A stretch of 64,000 nucleotides of DNA from Thereva unica (lineage: Eukaryota; Arthropoda; Insecta; Diptera; Therevidae): positions 202,837,804 through 202,901,803 of the forward strand of contig OX465281.1 of assembly GCA_949987705.1 (NCBI GenBank), read 5' to 3'. The position numbers and the translations under genes are program-made. Of this stretch, positions 10,908 to 21,305 are shown piece by piece (positions within the stretch are counted from its first letter, which is position 1; each line of letters opens with the position of its first letter). The notes below the pieces were generated by a model. The model made no database searches, had not been told where the DNA came from, and saw only the letters and a program-made list of their open reading frames with translations.

Positions 10908-11470
10908 ACTTCTTCTTCTTCTTCTTTAACGGCCCTACAACCGGCCTCTCGCAACTGTTCTCTCCACCGGTCCCGATTCGGAGACGACGTCATCCAGTTT
11001 GGCATCCCTAAGCTCTAAGCGTTCTGGTCTACGCCATTCTTTTAGCGATGGTTGGCTCTCCCTCGCTGACGCACCTCTTAAGTCTTACCTCAAAGAACTT
11101 TCCGAGCAGGCTCATCTTAACTCATACGAGCTAGATGCCCTGCCCAACCAGAGCCTACCGTGCTTTATTTTCTTCACAACATCTAATGTCGCGATAGCAC
11201 TCGTAGATCTCGTCATTGTAGAGTCTCCGGAATCGTCCTTCCTCACATACGGGGCCAATAATCCTCCGAAGTATTTTCCTCTCGAACACAGCCAAGAGGT
11301 TTGAGTGCTTTTTGCTAAGCACCCACGATTCGGATGCATATGTAAGAACCGGTAAGACCTTCGCCGTATATAGTAAAAGTTCAGACTTTATGGTCAGTCT
11401 ATAGTAGGCTTTGTTGGCTTTTAGCAATCGTGCGCGTATTTCTGATTCCATGCTACTGTCGGCTGCTCTC
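10908..11470 (-). pseudogene. LINE 3' fragment with (GAA)n tail
   Basis: Minus strand. 11451-11155 encodes the C-terminal segment of a LINE ORF2, with TAKVLPVLTYASESW then VFERKILRRIIGPVCEEG, matching the equivalent stretch of the element at 62268-63335 (FERKVLRRIYGPINED). Downstream the frame is broken. The copy ends in a GAA repeat (plus strand CTTCTTCTTCTTCTTCT at 10911-10927). The 5' part is missing, typical of truncated reverse transcription. Confidence 0.75.
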
Positions 11471-11932
11471 TGAGATTAAACACGTTTCCCTACACTGAAA
11501 GTTTATCATAAGGGTGGGAATGACGCCATTTTGGATTTAAGCTCATAAAAATATATAAAATCGTAAAAAAATTCTCGTGCGGTATTTTTCGCATTACTTT
11601 TTCGACCTATTTACTGGACTACTAGGTGCGTGAAATTTGCCTAGACCCCCCTCTAACCCACGTGAGATTGGGTGAGATTCAGCCAGACCCCCCCTTCCCC
11701 TAAACGCCTCACTTAATTAATGGACGAGCCCTAACCATCAGAGCAACTGACTTAAAACTCTGTTTTGTGGCGCAGAGAGCTCGCCATTCCTCCGTTACCT
11801 GTTAGCTCTTTCCGAAGTACCCCAGAGGGCATCACCTGGAGGTGGGATTAGGACATGCTAACAGATCTGCTAGGTGTTTGTCTGAGGTGAGTATTCTCGG
11901 GTTTTGATAGAAATGACAAATCGGGTGTCACC
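11471..11932. other. Unassigned spacer
   Basis: No coding region or named repeat recognised between the LINE fragment and the 254-bp MITE. Confidence 0.4.
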
Positions 11933-12186
11933 AGGGGCGGGTTCGTGTATGGCGAACGACGATAGTCGAACGAAAAAAAAATGGAGTCGAAAAATTTTGG
12001 CGACGAAAATTTTAGCGTTCGCGTAGGTCGAAAGAAAATTGTTCGTGCCCTAATGCAAAAACTCGATAACCCAAGACCTTTCGAGTTCCTTTCGTCGGCT
12101 TCAGGCGAAAATTTTCAATTTTTTCGACTTACGCGAACCCGAGACGAAAAAAAATTTTCGTTTTCGACATACACAAACCGGCCCCA
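11933..12186. mobile_element. 254-bp MITE, copy 1
   Basis: Begins GGGGCGGGTTCGTGTATGGC and ends with the inverted form CATACACAAACCGGCCCC. A second copy lies reverse-complemented at 37812-38063, colinear along its whole length with scattered substitutions. A spurious ORF runs through both copies. Confidence 0.75.
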
Positions 12187-13463
12187 GCTTCCGAGGTCTT
12201 TGTTATCCGTTTACCCCCCAGCTGGTTTTGTCACCAAACTCAAATTTTGTTAAATTGCTGTGCCCAGTTACGGTAGGTATAGTGGATGAAGAAGTAAAAA
12301 TTTTTCATTCCAAATTATAACTTAGTAATTTTAAACTATGAATTTATTTGTAGTTTAGGTACTACACCATTAAAGAGCTTTCGGTGAATTGGTATCGTTT
12401 GCCAATATTTTGGGACAAAACTCATCATAAATGCTAATGAGTCTATAATCTTGCTCACCACTGTGCGGCCAACATTTTTCAAAATTTACGAACAGTAAAA
12501 TTTTGTTTCATACTTAAACCTCGATTAGTCTAGACCAAAAGCACATGGGCTTTTGCCATAGGCGCATAAACAATAATTAAACACTTAAGAAAATGATGAC
12601 GCTGTTGTTCCCAGTAACCACGCTAAAGGCAATATGTTCCATCAAAAGACTAAATGCAGCTCTACATGCACATAGCGCCATTGATGTTGATTTTGCAGAA
12701 TTTGCATATCCCCCATGCTGGAGCAGTCTGCATTTGCTTTGCATAACAATTTCGTGTAATTTCATGGAGTTTTACCGTCTGATAACTTTGAATGCTTTCA
12801 AAATGGCGAGAGATTTTAAGCGCTTTGATTAAAATTGCATTTTACCAATGTGAGGAAGCGGCGACATTTATTTTTGCCAGGTAAGTAATGCTTGTTATGT
12901 GGCGGCGACTAACGACTTTTGGTCTGTGCAGCAACGTTAGATAATTTCCAATTAAAAATTCATTCCTGCTGTAAAACAAGATTCATTTTGTGGACTCATT
13001 GTTGGTGTCTCTGTTGATTGGTTATTCATCCTTTCCGCGGGGGGGGAGGGGTGTAAAAATGTAATTTACTTTTTTAGGGTAACTTTTCAAATTCATCAAT
13101 CACGATATATGGAACAAGCTTCCGTTTCCTTGCGGCAGGAAAAAGGAGCACGATGAAAACTCCGATAAAAATCTAAAATTCTGGATATATGGAAGCAGTT
13201 TTCTGGGTTTTGGCAATATTCTAGAGTGCATCGGGAGCAAATGATACAGCGACAAGCAAAGGAGCAGTTGACATCTGCTAGTCTAAATTCCCAGAGATTT
13301 ATCTTTATTTAAAATTTTTTGTGCATAGTCAGTGTTTAGCCCGGGTTTGGTTTAGGATTTACACTATACTATTCCAGGAGTTGGAAGTTTCTCGTACACC
13401 AGAATAAAACTGTATCCGAGCGCGCGCTCATTTATTACCCTGAAGAATGGCTTCCAATTACTC
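12187..13463. other. Unassigned, possibly single-copy DNA
   Basis: No transposon signature recognised. Short ORFs at 12577-12832 overlap on both strands and show no domain. A G-rich run (GGGGGGGAGGGG) occurs near 13039. Confidence 0.4.
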
Positions 13464-13694
13464 TTAACGGAAATAAAGTGCTGGTACCCATCGGGGTAAG
13501 TTCTGCCGAGTCGCCTTCAAATTGATTCTGTCACTAGAAGTGTTTAATTTTACAATTAATGACGATTCTTTCGGTTCCCGGCTGCCATTTACGTAACGAG
13601 TTGAGAAAGCAGCAATAAAAAAGATTACAAAAATCGTAAAACAGGATGAACTCATCGGCATTAGTCGTATTGTTCCCAGCACAAATCCTTCCAT
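13464..13694 (-). CDS. Hypothetical small secreted-type ORF
   Basis: A 76-codon minus-strand ORF with ATG at 13694 and alternatives at 13658 and 13652. From the internal Met the N-terminus looks like a signal peptide: a short polar start, the hydrophobic core FTIFVIFFIAAF, then a small-residue region ending VNG. The remaining roughly 40 residues are basic and Ser/Asn-rich. An AATAAA lies about 30 bp past the stop (13431-13436). No family is recognised; it may be chance in AT-rich DNA. Confidence 0.2.
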   Translation of the reverse strand: MEGFVLGTIRLMPMSSSCFTIFVIFFIAAFSTRYVNGSREPKESSLIVKLNTSSDRINLKATRQNLPRWVPALYFR

Positions 13695-14823
13695 GCTAAC
13701 CTACTATAGAGGCAGATGGAATAGAAAATGGCAGGAATAAAACGGGCTTTTGTCAATATTAATGTACGCACATAAATAGAGATTCTGGGTGAATGTTTTG
13801 CAAGAAATGTTTGCCAAACAAGTGGCATGGGAATAGAATGATTGGGGTGTTTTTGGCAGTCTGAGGGAAAACATTTCTGATAGATTGGGGTAAACGGTTT
13901 GTGATACTTCTATGGATGGGGTAAATGCCCCTCGTCTGAGACTAGTATTACCGTGAATCGCACACGTAACTTTGATAACAGTCTCGAAATTTCTCGATTT
14001 CTTTCTACCTCTAAATGCTACTTGTAATTTTGATAGAGCATTTGCAAATTCAGCATTTTACTTAATATGGCAATGTTTGATAAAGCATCTCATAAAACCC
14101 TTTTTTGTACTGACATTAAATGTGCACTAATGAGGCAGCTTCTGTAGAATACACATTTTGTGAAACAATGAACCAACCTTCAACAGTATCATACTTCATT
14201 ACAATGCACAAAAGTCTTTTGGTTGCAGGTTTTGTATATTATTGATTTTGTACTTTTCATTTCAGCATTAAGCACGAATAAAAGAATTTAACCTGAAGGT
14301 ACATCATTGTTTACTTTTGCTCTAATTAAAGGATGAATAGAACGAAGATATCAAAGAAAAGTTTTTACATTTACAAGGTACATAGATAGTGAATTTTTCC
14401 CAGTATGAGGAACGTAGACGGAATAAACTGACTTCTTAGAAAATAGTAATAAGTTTAGTACCAGTGGGGAAATTGACAATTTCAAGAACTGGTGCCAAAG
14501 TAATCCTGAGAGAAGCTAGTTCAAATACCTGTTATAGTGGAGCACTTCCTTCGTACTTCGCTTGCTACATTAGAGTGTTTGGTCTAGTTCGTATTGAGTG
14601 TGTTGAGGCGCCGTTGATAAACTGGGAAGCAAATGACTTCATTTGAAAATTCCAACGATTTTAAGAGATATTAGCAAAACTAATCAATGTGAAGGACGTG
14701 TCAGAGTTGAACAAAAAGGCCAAATGTTTCGTAACTACTGGAAATTCCGGGATGAGCTCCAATTTCCAGAAACTGTAGAAAGTGGAAAACAATCCTCCGT
14801 TCCTAGCTTAGGAGTCACCCTTA
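13695..14823. other. Unassigned, possibly single-copy DNA
   Basis: No convincing gene or repeat. The ORFs at 14464-14646 and 14643-14984 overlap each other without recognisable domains, and the latter runs into the LINE fragment on the opposite strand. Confidence 0.4.
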
Positions 14824-15455
14824 GTACTCTTCTTCTTCTTTCATTCATTCGGTCCGAGCGAGACGTCCGCGCAACGTATACGCTGCTGTCGGTGTCGCTG
14901 GGTCTCGAACTCTATTCACGATTCGTTTCCATTCTTGCCGGTTTTTGGCGACTGATAATCGTCGATTCTTTAGGTCACCCTTGATATTCTTTACCCAGGT
15001 TTTGTTCGGTGCCGATCGCTGGATTCTCCAGTCTGCGGGACGGTCTCACCAGAAAAGTTTAAGTGGCAAGCGGTTATCATCCATTCGGCAAACATGTTCA
15101 AACCACCGTAGGCGACGTTTTTGCATTTCTTCTTCGACCAGTGTCGCATCTTTGTCTAACTGTCTTTTTTCAAAGGCGACCGCGAGGATCTGCCTCAAGC
15201 AACGCATTTGGAAGACCTCAAGCTTCTTAACGTCCGGTGCTACGTTATAGATCCATAAAGAAGAATCGAAGGATCAACGTTCGGTAAAGGCGTACTTATG
15301 TTTTCATGGAAATATTTGTTCGTTTCCATATGCAACACTTGATCGAGGCGAAGGTTGTTGTTGCCTGGCCGATGCGGTTGTGAACGTCGGACGTCGATGC
15401 TACTTTCGTCGATAGGTGGAGGAATTCTGCGTTCATTGGTACCTTACTCATAGAA
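14824..15455 (-). pseudogene. LINE ORF2 C-terminal fragment
   Basis: Minus strand, several frames: DVHNRIGQA near 15400, then after breaks KKLEVFQMRCLRQIL, RLRWFEHVCRMDDNRLP and VAKNRQEWKRIV, the usual C-terminal blocks of RTE/CR1-like LINEs. It ends at a short GAA run (plus CTTCTTCTTCTTTC, about 14826-14839). A piece of the same 3' region recurs at about 44277-44480 (shared CGAGCG.GACGTCC and ATACGCTGCTGTCGGTG). Frameshifts and stops show it is dead. Confidence 0.7.
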
Positions 15456-15673
15456 ATAGGTTGTAGGGTTACAAAAATACAGGGTTATATGTAAAACTCT
15501 ATCTTTGTACAGTTATGACCGTATTACTCAAAACGGACAAAGAATTCAAACTAGGCGCCATAGCAACTTATATTCAACTCAAAAATACCTATCCAACGAC
15601 ATATTATACATAGTTATTGGATGTGGTACCAAAGTCCATACATTTTCTGGCATCATCCTTTGAATCACACTAT
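15456..15673. other. Flank of the Harbinger element
   Basis: Unremarkable sequence ending in CACACTAT; the final TAT (15671-15673) is repeated immediately after the right Harbinger end. Confidence 0.5.
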
Positions 15674-15698
15674 GAGCGAGTTTACACGGGTGCATCAA
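15674..15698 (+). repeat. Left terminal inverted repeat of Harbinger
   Basis: 25 bp identical to the reverse complement of 36104-36128. Just inside, GATGCA and TTTACACGG motifs repeat in inverted forms at both ends (subterminal repeats). Confidence 0.92.
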
Positions 15699-16217
15699 AT
15701 AATTAATTTGATGCACACTGCATTAAGCCGTGTCGTTTACACGGCATGTAATTAGCTGTCACTTTTAGTTCGGTGATTAAAGAGTGAATCAAATTTTTTG
15801 AAACAGGAAAAGGGTGCGAAAAGATTAATATTTTATTATTATTGAAGAACTTTAGAATGAATTTAAATATGGAAAGTGAAATGCTAGGAAATATATTGAA
15901 CTGTGTAGCGATATGTTCAAATACGTCCAGAATAAACCGAAGAAAAAAAAAGAATAAAAAGACGTAACAATAATTTTAATAAAGCTTTAATATTTTTGCA
16001 AAATAATAATCTTTGTGACTCATTTTGTGTACTTCAAGGAGTAACTTTGTTGAAACCTTCGTTTGGAAGGCTGTGGAATAAAAACAGAGAAAGCTCTTGG
16101 TGGGAATGCGTAGTACTAAATAGTTTTGACGATCAAGACTGGGTTGATAACTTCAGAGTCAACCAAAATACTTTTTTTGTAATATGTAGCCTTGTGTGTG
16201 CCGTGATCACCCAGGTG

Positions 16218-17671
16218 TCACCTCAAAAAAAATCACCCTTTTTAATAAACACAATTTTTATTAAAAGCTTAATGTTTTTCTAGTATAATTAACTTCACAA
16301 TTCACTATTTCCTTCATTAATTCATACAATTCACATTCAGTTCATTATTTGATTAATTCAATATAAATTGGTTTTAAGTTATTTCAATAGTTATACAATA
16401 TAGACATAAACTAGCTTAAATTCAATAGTTTGATATTGCCAGAATTATTGCTAGGCCTTTCATTGATATTAACACTATCACTAAAATTTCCTGCTGGTAA
16501 TGTATGCGGCGTGTGTCTTGCACTTAGTTAAATTCTCCTTAATAGATTGGCTTGATGCTTTAACTTTCTTGGCTTTAGGAGTTAGTTCGAATTTTGGACG
16601 TATAGATGTCGCTGATCAGAAACTGAATTAATTTCCCAAACTTCACCTTCTTTGATTGATTTAACTTTGCTGAATTGATGATGCAATAGCGATGCGTTGG
16701 TTGCGGTCGATTACAGTGGTGTGAATGCTTCTTGACGCCCCTTTCGCTTTAGATCTGCCTTTCGGGTTCTGAAATTTAAATTGCTTTAGCTTATTAAGTT
16801 ATATGGGAATTGAATATTTCTTGGCTCAATTCGCCTTGCTTAGGATGCTGTCTCACTACAACAGCTTACGTATGTCGGCTCAGTGCGCCGGTTATATTGG
16901 TTAAGAATCGGCTCAATTCGCCTTTATTGGGATGCGAAAGTTGAAGGTTCAATACTTCCTTTCAACTTGGTTGGGATGCAAAAGTTGAAGGTTCAATACT
17001 CCGTTCAACTTGCTTGTAGATTTGGCTCAGTACGCCCTGCTTAAATGAGAATCACTGGTTGCCTCAATGCGGCAATTCTTTCAGACTCAGAACGTCTTGA
17101 AGGATCAAGTGATCTGAAATTTTCGGTCAGCTGCTGCGATATTTATTGCGGCAATCACAATGAAGCTCGGCAAAGTGGCGGGGCAATGTGCAGTATATAC
17201 CGATTATGTATTTAATCTTCGCTTGGTTGCGATCAGCTGTTTCTGTCTGTCAAATGGAGTTTGATTGCAGGTAAGTGTTTTTTATTTCATTTTAGTTTAT
17301 ATACTAATTTTATTTTATATTTCAGCGTGGCATCTATTTTGGAAGGAGGAAAAGGGGCTGGACCTAATCTTAGTGTTGACAGGTAAGTTTTTGTTGTGGA
17401 ACTTGTTTTAAATTCTGTGATAATTATTTTCTCTAATTTCAGATTTCGTTTGTTTACTGACGGCGTTTTTTATTAGTGGAGGCTGGCTTTGTTTTTAAGG
17501 GACGTATGTTTTTTTTTTTTGTGATGTTTATTATAATTATTCTTTTTCAGGATGAATTCTTCTAATTTTAAGGACATAATAAATAGTGGTTTTAGTGACT
17601 GAGTTTGTTTGTTTTGTTTATTTTCCCATCCTAAATTTTGGTTTTTTCAGGTATTTTTGTAAATTTTAGGA
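16218..17671. other. Unidentified insertion between transposase pieces 1 and 2
   Basis: About 1.4 kb. A block at about 16800-17100 repeats GGCTCAATTCGCC-like and TTGAAGGTTCAATACT motifs (two copies of AAGTTGAAGGTTCAATACT near 16948 and 16983). From 17266 there are intron-like GTAAGT...TTTCAG pairs (donors near 17271 and 17381, acceptors near 17325, 17442 and 17550), as in a spliced 5' leader. It could be a solo LTR plus leader, but no matching termini were found. Confidence 0.4.
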
Positions 17672-17888
17672 GCTGCCGCGACATTGTGTGCGAAGACTTA
17701 AAACCAAAATTGTCTAATTTTACCCCAAGAGCACCTTTATCAGTCGAGAAGCAAGTGGCAATTGCACTATATAAAATGGCTTCATGCGCTGAATATAGGG
17801 TAATTGGTAATCAATTTGGTGTGCATCGCAGCACAGTAAAAAAATGTTTTTCTCGCTTCGTCGAAAGCATATTAAAACATTCAAAAAA

Positions 17889-17922
<34 letters not shown>
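17889..17922. repeat. (TA)n microsatellite, left edge of the insertion nest
   Basis: About 34 bp of TA dinucleotides directly after transposase piece 2. The matching right edge of the tract is at 30727-30880. Confidence 0.95.
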
Positions 17923-17925
<3 letters not shown>

Positions 17926-19503
17926 GGGTGTTTTTTTTAAAACTTGACACGGAATTCTTGAACAAAGGAGGGGTGACAGAGGGAAACCTCTGATACGAAA
18001 GATGTGTGATATGGAGGGGGACATCGATTGGGTATAGTGCGCACCCCCTCTCTTCCACCCCCTGACCCGGGGGTGGGGGCAGCTTTTTTTCTCAAATGGC
18101 AACCCTTATTTTTTATGCAAGATTCAGATTCCTGCGATGAAAATAAACATCTCATCTTGGTAAATAAAAGATATAGCATTTTTGCATTTTTTTCGACAGT
18201 TATTATTGAGTTCGATACACTGCCTTGCGGCGACAATTTTAGTTTAAGTTTTATAACATTGCCCAGTGTTACGTTTTTCTTTGATTATTTTTTTAGAGTC
18301 ATACTCCCTTGAAATACGTTTAGACCCAACGCATGAAGTTTCTGGCAAATTTTTTTCTATTTGTTTTCCCATTTGATTTAAATCTTCATCGTGTTCCATT
18401 TCAAATGAATCGCTGTCTGTATTTGTTAACACTTCGTAATTTGGATTTCGGACTGAGTCGTCTGAGTCGAAATCAACCAATTCTTCTTGAACTGCAAAGT
18501 TTACAGAAGGTTGGTTTACCTTTGGTTTCATTTTGAAAGTGCTGAATACCAAGTCTAGATTTTCATAATCAAATTTATTTGCTATAGAAGTAGTCTCATT
18601 TTTTACAACTGGGACAAAAAATGTTGACATGACTAACTCTTCACTGCTTCTCATAGGGTTTTCGACTAAATCGTAAATAATAAAATTAATGATGTGAAGG
18701 AAAAAAGTAGAAAATCAAAACAACTTTTGAAATAGAAAATATTATAGAAATTATTAAACTTACGATTATTATAGGAATCTTCGAGATAACAATGATTTTC
18801 TTTATTATTCTCGTCCTTACTAAAAGTTTTGTCAGAATTTGATTGTTTTCTGGCTAAAATTTTCAAGCTTCGTGATGACATTTTTTTCACACAAAACTAT
18901 TATTAATATTTTCTAAAAAAAATTATTAATATGATATTACAAAATTAAGAAGCACAAAACTGTTCTGATCACCACTTATGTAACACTCTGAACAATCTAC
19001 TGCAGTCGGTAAAATGACTTATACTGACTCAAGCAAACATTATAACAATAAAGTTAAAGGGAAAAATCTCCTAAATGGGTTGAGATTCTAAAAAAACATA
19101 AATGAATTCTAGAAAATAATCTAAAGTCAAGATAAAAAAAGTAAATGAACGTTTTGAATTCGGAATAATAACTTATATCGAGTTTATGTATTTTCACTGC
19201 ACATACAACGACTTTTAAAAAGTTTTAAACTGGAATTTGGAAAAATAGTCTATCTATTCCTAAGTTGTTATAGTGAACACACAAAAACTTCTTTCTGTTT
19301 CTTATTTTCAAATAAGTCATTAATCCATATGTTTTTCATCATCAAAAAAGTTTAGCTATTAGGGTCTCTGCATGTATTTTTGTCCATAGGCGTCGTACAT
19401 TTACGAAATTTTGTGTGGTAAGAGAACAGACCGCGTAGAATCTGGAAATGTTCATAACTCACTTTTGTCATAACTTGACTTAAGCGGTTTTTCCTTGTGA
19501 CCA
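17923..19503. mobile_element. Unclassified insertion carrying a two-exon ORF
   Basis: Starts CCGGGTGTTTTTTTTAAAAC right after (TA)n and ends near TTGTGACCACAG before the next (TA)n. A C/G-rich stretch lies at 18045-18090. It contains the spliced minus-strand ORF at 18244-18890. Ends are not clearly inverted repeats, so it may be composite. Confidence 0.45.
18244..18890 (-). CDS. Two-exon ORF of an unidentified, probably transposon-borne family
   Basis: Exon 1 18890-18764 (ATG at 18890 or 18881) joins exon 2 18665-18244 across a GT-AG intron; together 549 nt in one frame, 182 residues. The protein is acidic and Asp/Ser-rich, ending in the basic stretch IIKEKRNTGQCYKT and a TAA. Immediately past that stop the same frame continues with a basic, Cys-containing segment (IVAARQCIELNNNCRKKC), so the TAA looks like a premature stop before a Cys motif. 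I recall this RNTG...CR.KC arrangement at the N-terminus of uncharacterised insect proteins tied to DNA transposons, but cannot name the family. Role unknown. Confidence 0.45.
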
Positions 19504-19509
19504 CAGATA

Positions 19510-19579
<70 letters not shown>
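19504..19579. repeat. (TA)n microsatellite
   Basis: About 76 bp of TA with one early interruption (ATATGTATAT), ending exactly at the gypsy LTR. Confidence 0.95.
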
Positions 19580-19583
<4 letters not shown>

Positions 19584-19798
19584 GGAAAATGACTGAAACA
19601 CGTTTTGTTAATTCAAATTACACATTTATTAAAAATTTGGGTCCGTTCACGCCGGCGGTCATCCAGAGAAGAAGAATAAAGCCCGTCTTTTCTCCAGTTT
19701 TGCTTTTCCTCTTCGCTCGTGTAGACTTCCTTCGGTGTTGCCACGTATGTTTTCAATTGGAGAATTAGCCGAAATATTAGCCGAAATCCGATCCTACA
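19580..19798 (-). repeat. Gypsy 3' LTR
   Basis: 219 bp, beginning TGTAGGA and ending TCCTACA (perfect 7-bp inverted termini). Confidence 0.93.
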
Positions 19799-20333
19799 TC
19801 TCGGCCATCCTGTAAGCGTATTCGCCCCGAATATGCTAATAGGTAAGTTATCATTAGATTGTCGTCATCAGGTAGGTTATCATTAGGTCATTGCTGGGAG
19901 TTATCTTGAGAACTTCTTCCGTTGAAACTATCGTCCTTTGGTCTTCTTCGCGATTGGGTGTTAGTCATCTCTAAAACGGTTGTACTATTTAAACATCTTC
20001 ATCGTCGTCGGTATTGCACCCCGTATATCGTCTGCGCCGTCGTCATTGTTGCAGCAGTGTCTGCGTACAGCCTAGACTCGAAGAACACCGTCGTCGTCTT
20101 CACAGCTAAGCTTCGCTTTCATCATCGTTGAAGTTGCGCCTTAGATATACTCTCGTCGTAAAGAATGGGCATCGCTATCACCCGGGAGGTTACTCTTCGG
20201 TTCATCGTCATCTTCTTCAAAGTAGGGTAGTTGGTTATGATAAGTCGTAGGCTTTCATGGTTGTTGTAATCGTCGTATCTGGGAAAAAAAGTCACATCTG
20301 GGGTTTAATTTATTGTTACCTATTGAACGTTTG
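19799..20333 (-). other. Gypsy 3' untranslated region
   Basis: 535 bp between the integrase stop and the 3' LTR with no minus-strand ORF. A weak purine-rich stretch (GGATGGCCGAGA, minus) abuts the LTR and could be the polypurine tract. Confidence 0.6.
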
Positions 20334-21305
20334 TTAAGGTTGATTCTCTGGGCTTCCCAGATTATCACTCTCCTCGAGGCTCGTCTCATCGTCGTCATCG
20401 GACTCGTCTTCGAGATCTGGTTGGTTCCATGACTTCATGAAGTCTGCGCTGGTTGAGGTTAGCTTTGGGCCCTCGTGTTCACCGACTTTTGTCACTTCGT
20501 ATCTCTCATTACCTTTACTGGACACAACTTTGTATGGACCTAAAAATTTTGGGAAGATTTTGAGATTAGGGCCGAACTGAGTTCGTTTAATAGCGACTAA
20601 GTCGCCCGGCGTATAAGTCGTCGCAGGTTTACGTCTTCTATTATAATGTCTCCTGTTTTCCTCTTGCATCTCTTGGATCTTACGCGCTGCCTGTGTTCTA
20701 ATTTCAATGCGTTGAGAATTAAAAGCTTCCTCACTCTCCTCATCAAGTAGTTCTACTAGACATGGATCTTCGGGCTTTCTCATGACGGTCCCGAACATTA
20801 ATTCGAAAGGACTTCTGGCAACGCTTCTTTGCCAACTGGAGTTGATAAACATTTGTACTTTCCCGATGTGTTTATACCATAGTTCTGGATCATTTAGCGA
20901 AAGTTTTGTTAATATCGGTATGATTATTCGGTTTACCCTCTCCACTTGACCGTTGCCTCTGGGTATGCCAGTGGTGATGAATACTGCTTCTATTCTTTCT
21001 TGGCCGCAGTACTCTAGGAAGCGCTTCGACGTAAAACTTGTTGCACGGTCACAAATCACTCTTTTGGGATTACCAAACGTTGATTTCTGAATGTCGAGTT
21101 TCTGGATAACCTCTTCTGTGGTTGTTGATTTACATGGGTAGAGCCAAACGAATTTAGAGAACGCATCTACCACACTCAATATATGTCGATATTGCTTCTT
21201 CATTTGAGTTAATGGCCCAAGGTGATCCAGATGGTAACAGTGGTTAATCCCCTTTCGGAATTGTGTGGAGAAATCCTTCTTGTTTCCCCGCTTTCTTCTC
21301 TGCAA
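20334..21305 (-). CDS. Gypsy integrase (C-terminal part of Pol)
   Basis: 323 codons. The catalytic core shows the first Asp in YHLDHLGPL, the second in VICDRATSFTS, and the Glu in GNGQVERVNR. A GPY/F-like module (PKFLGPYKVVSSKG) follows and the C-terminus is very acidic. It inserts the reverse-transcribed element into nuclear DNA. In an intact element it would be continuous with pol; here the join is broken at 21240-21255 by an in-frame TAA and a one-base shift, so the start shown is only the first available codon of the frame. Confidence 0.88.
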   Translation of the reverse strand: MQRRKRGNKKDFSTQFRKGINHCYHLDHLGPLTQMKKQYRHILSVVDAFSKFVWLYPCKSTTTEEVIQKLDIQKSTFGNPKRVICDRATSFTSKRFLEYCGQERIEAVFITTGIPRGNGQVERVNRIIIPILTKLSLNDPELWYKHIGKVQMFINSSWQRSVARSPFELMFGTVMRKPEDPCLVELLDEESEEAFNSQRIEIRTQAARKIQEMQEENRRHYNRRRKPATTYTPGDLVAIKRTQFGPNLKIFPKFLGPYKVVSSKGNERYEVTKVGEHEGPKLTSTSADFMKSWNQPDLEDESDDDDETSLEESDNLGSPENQP

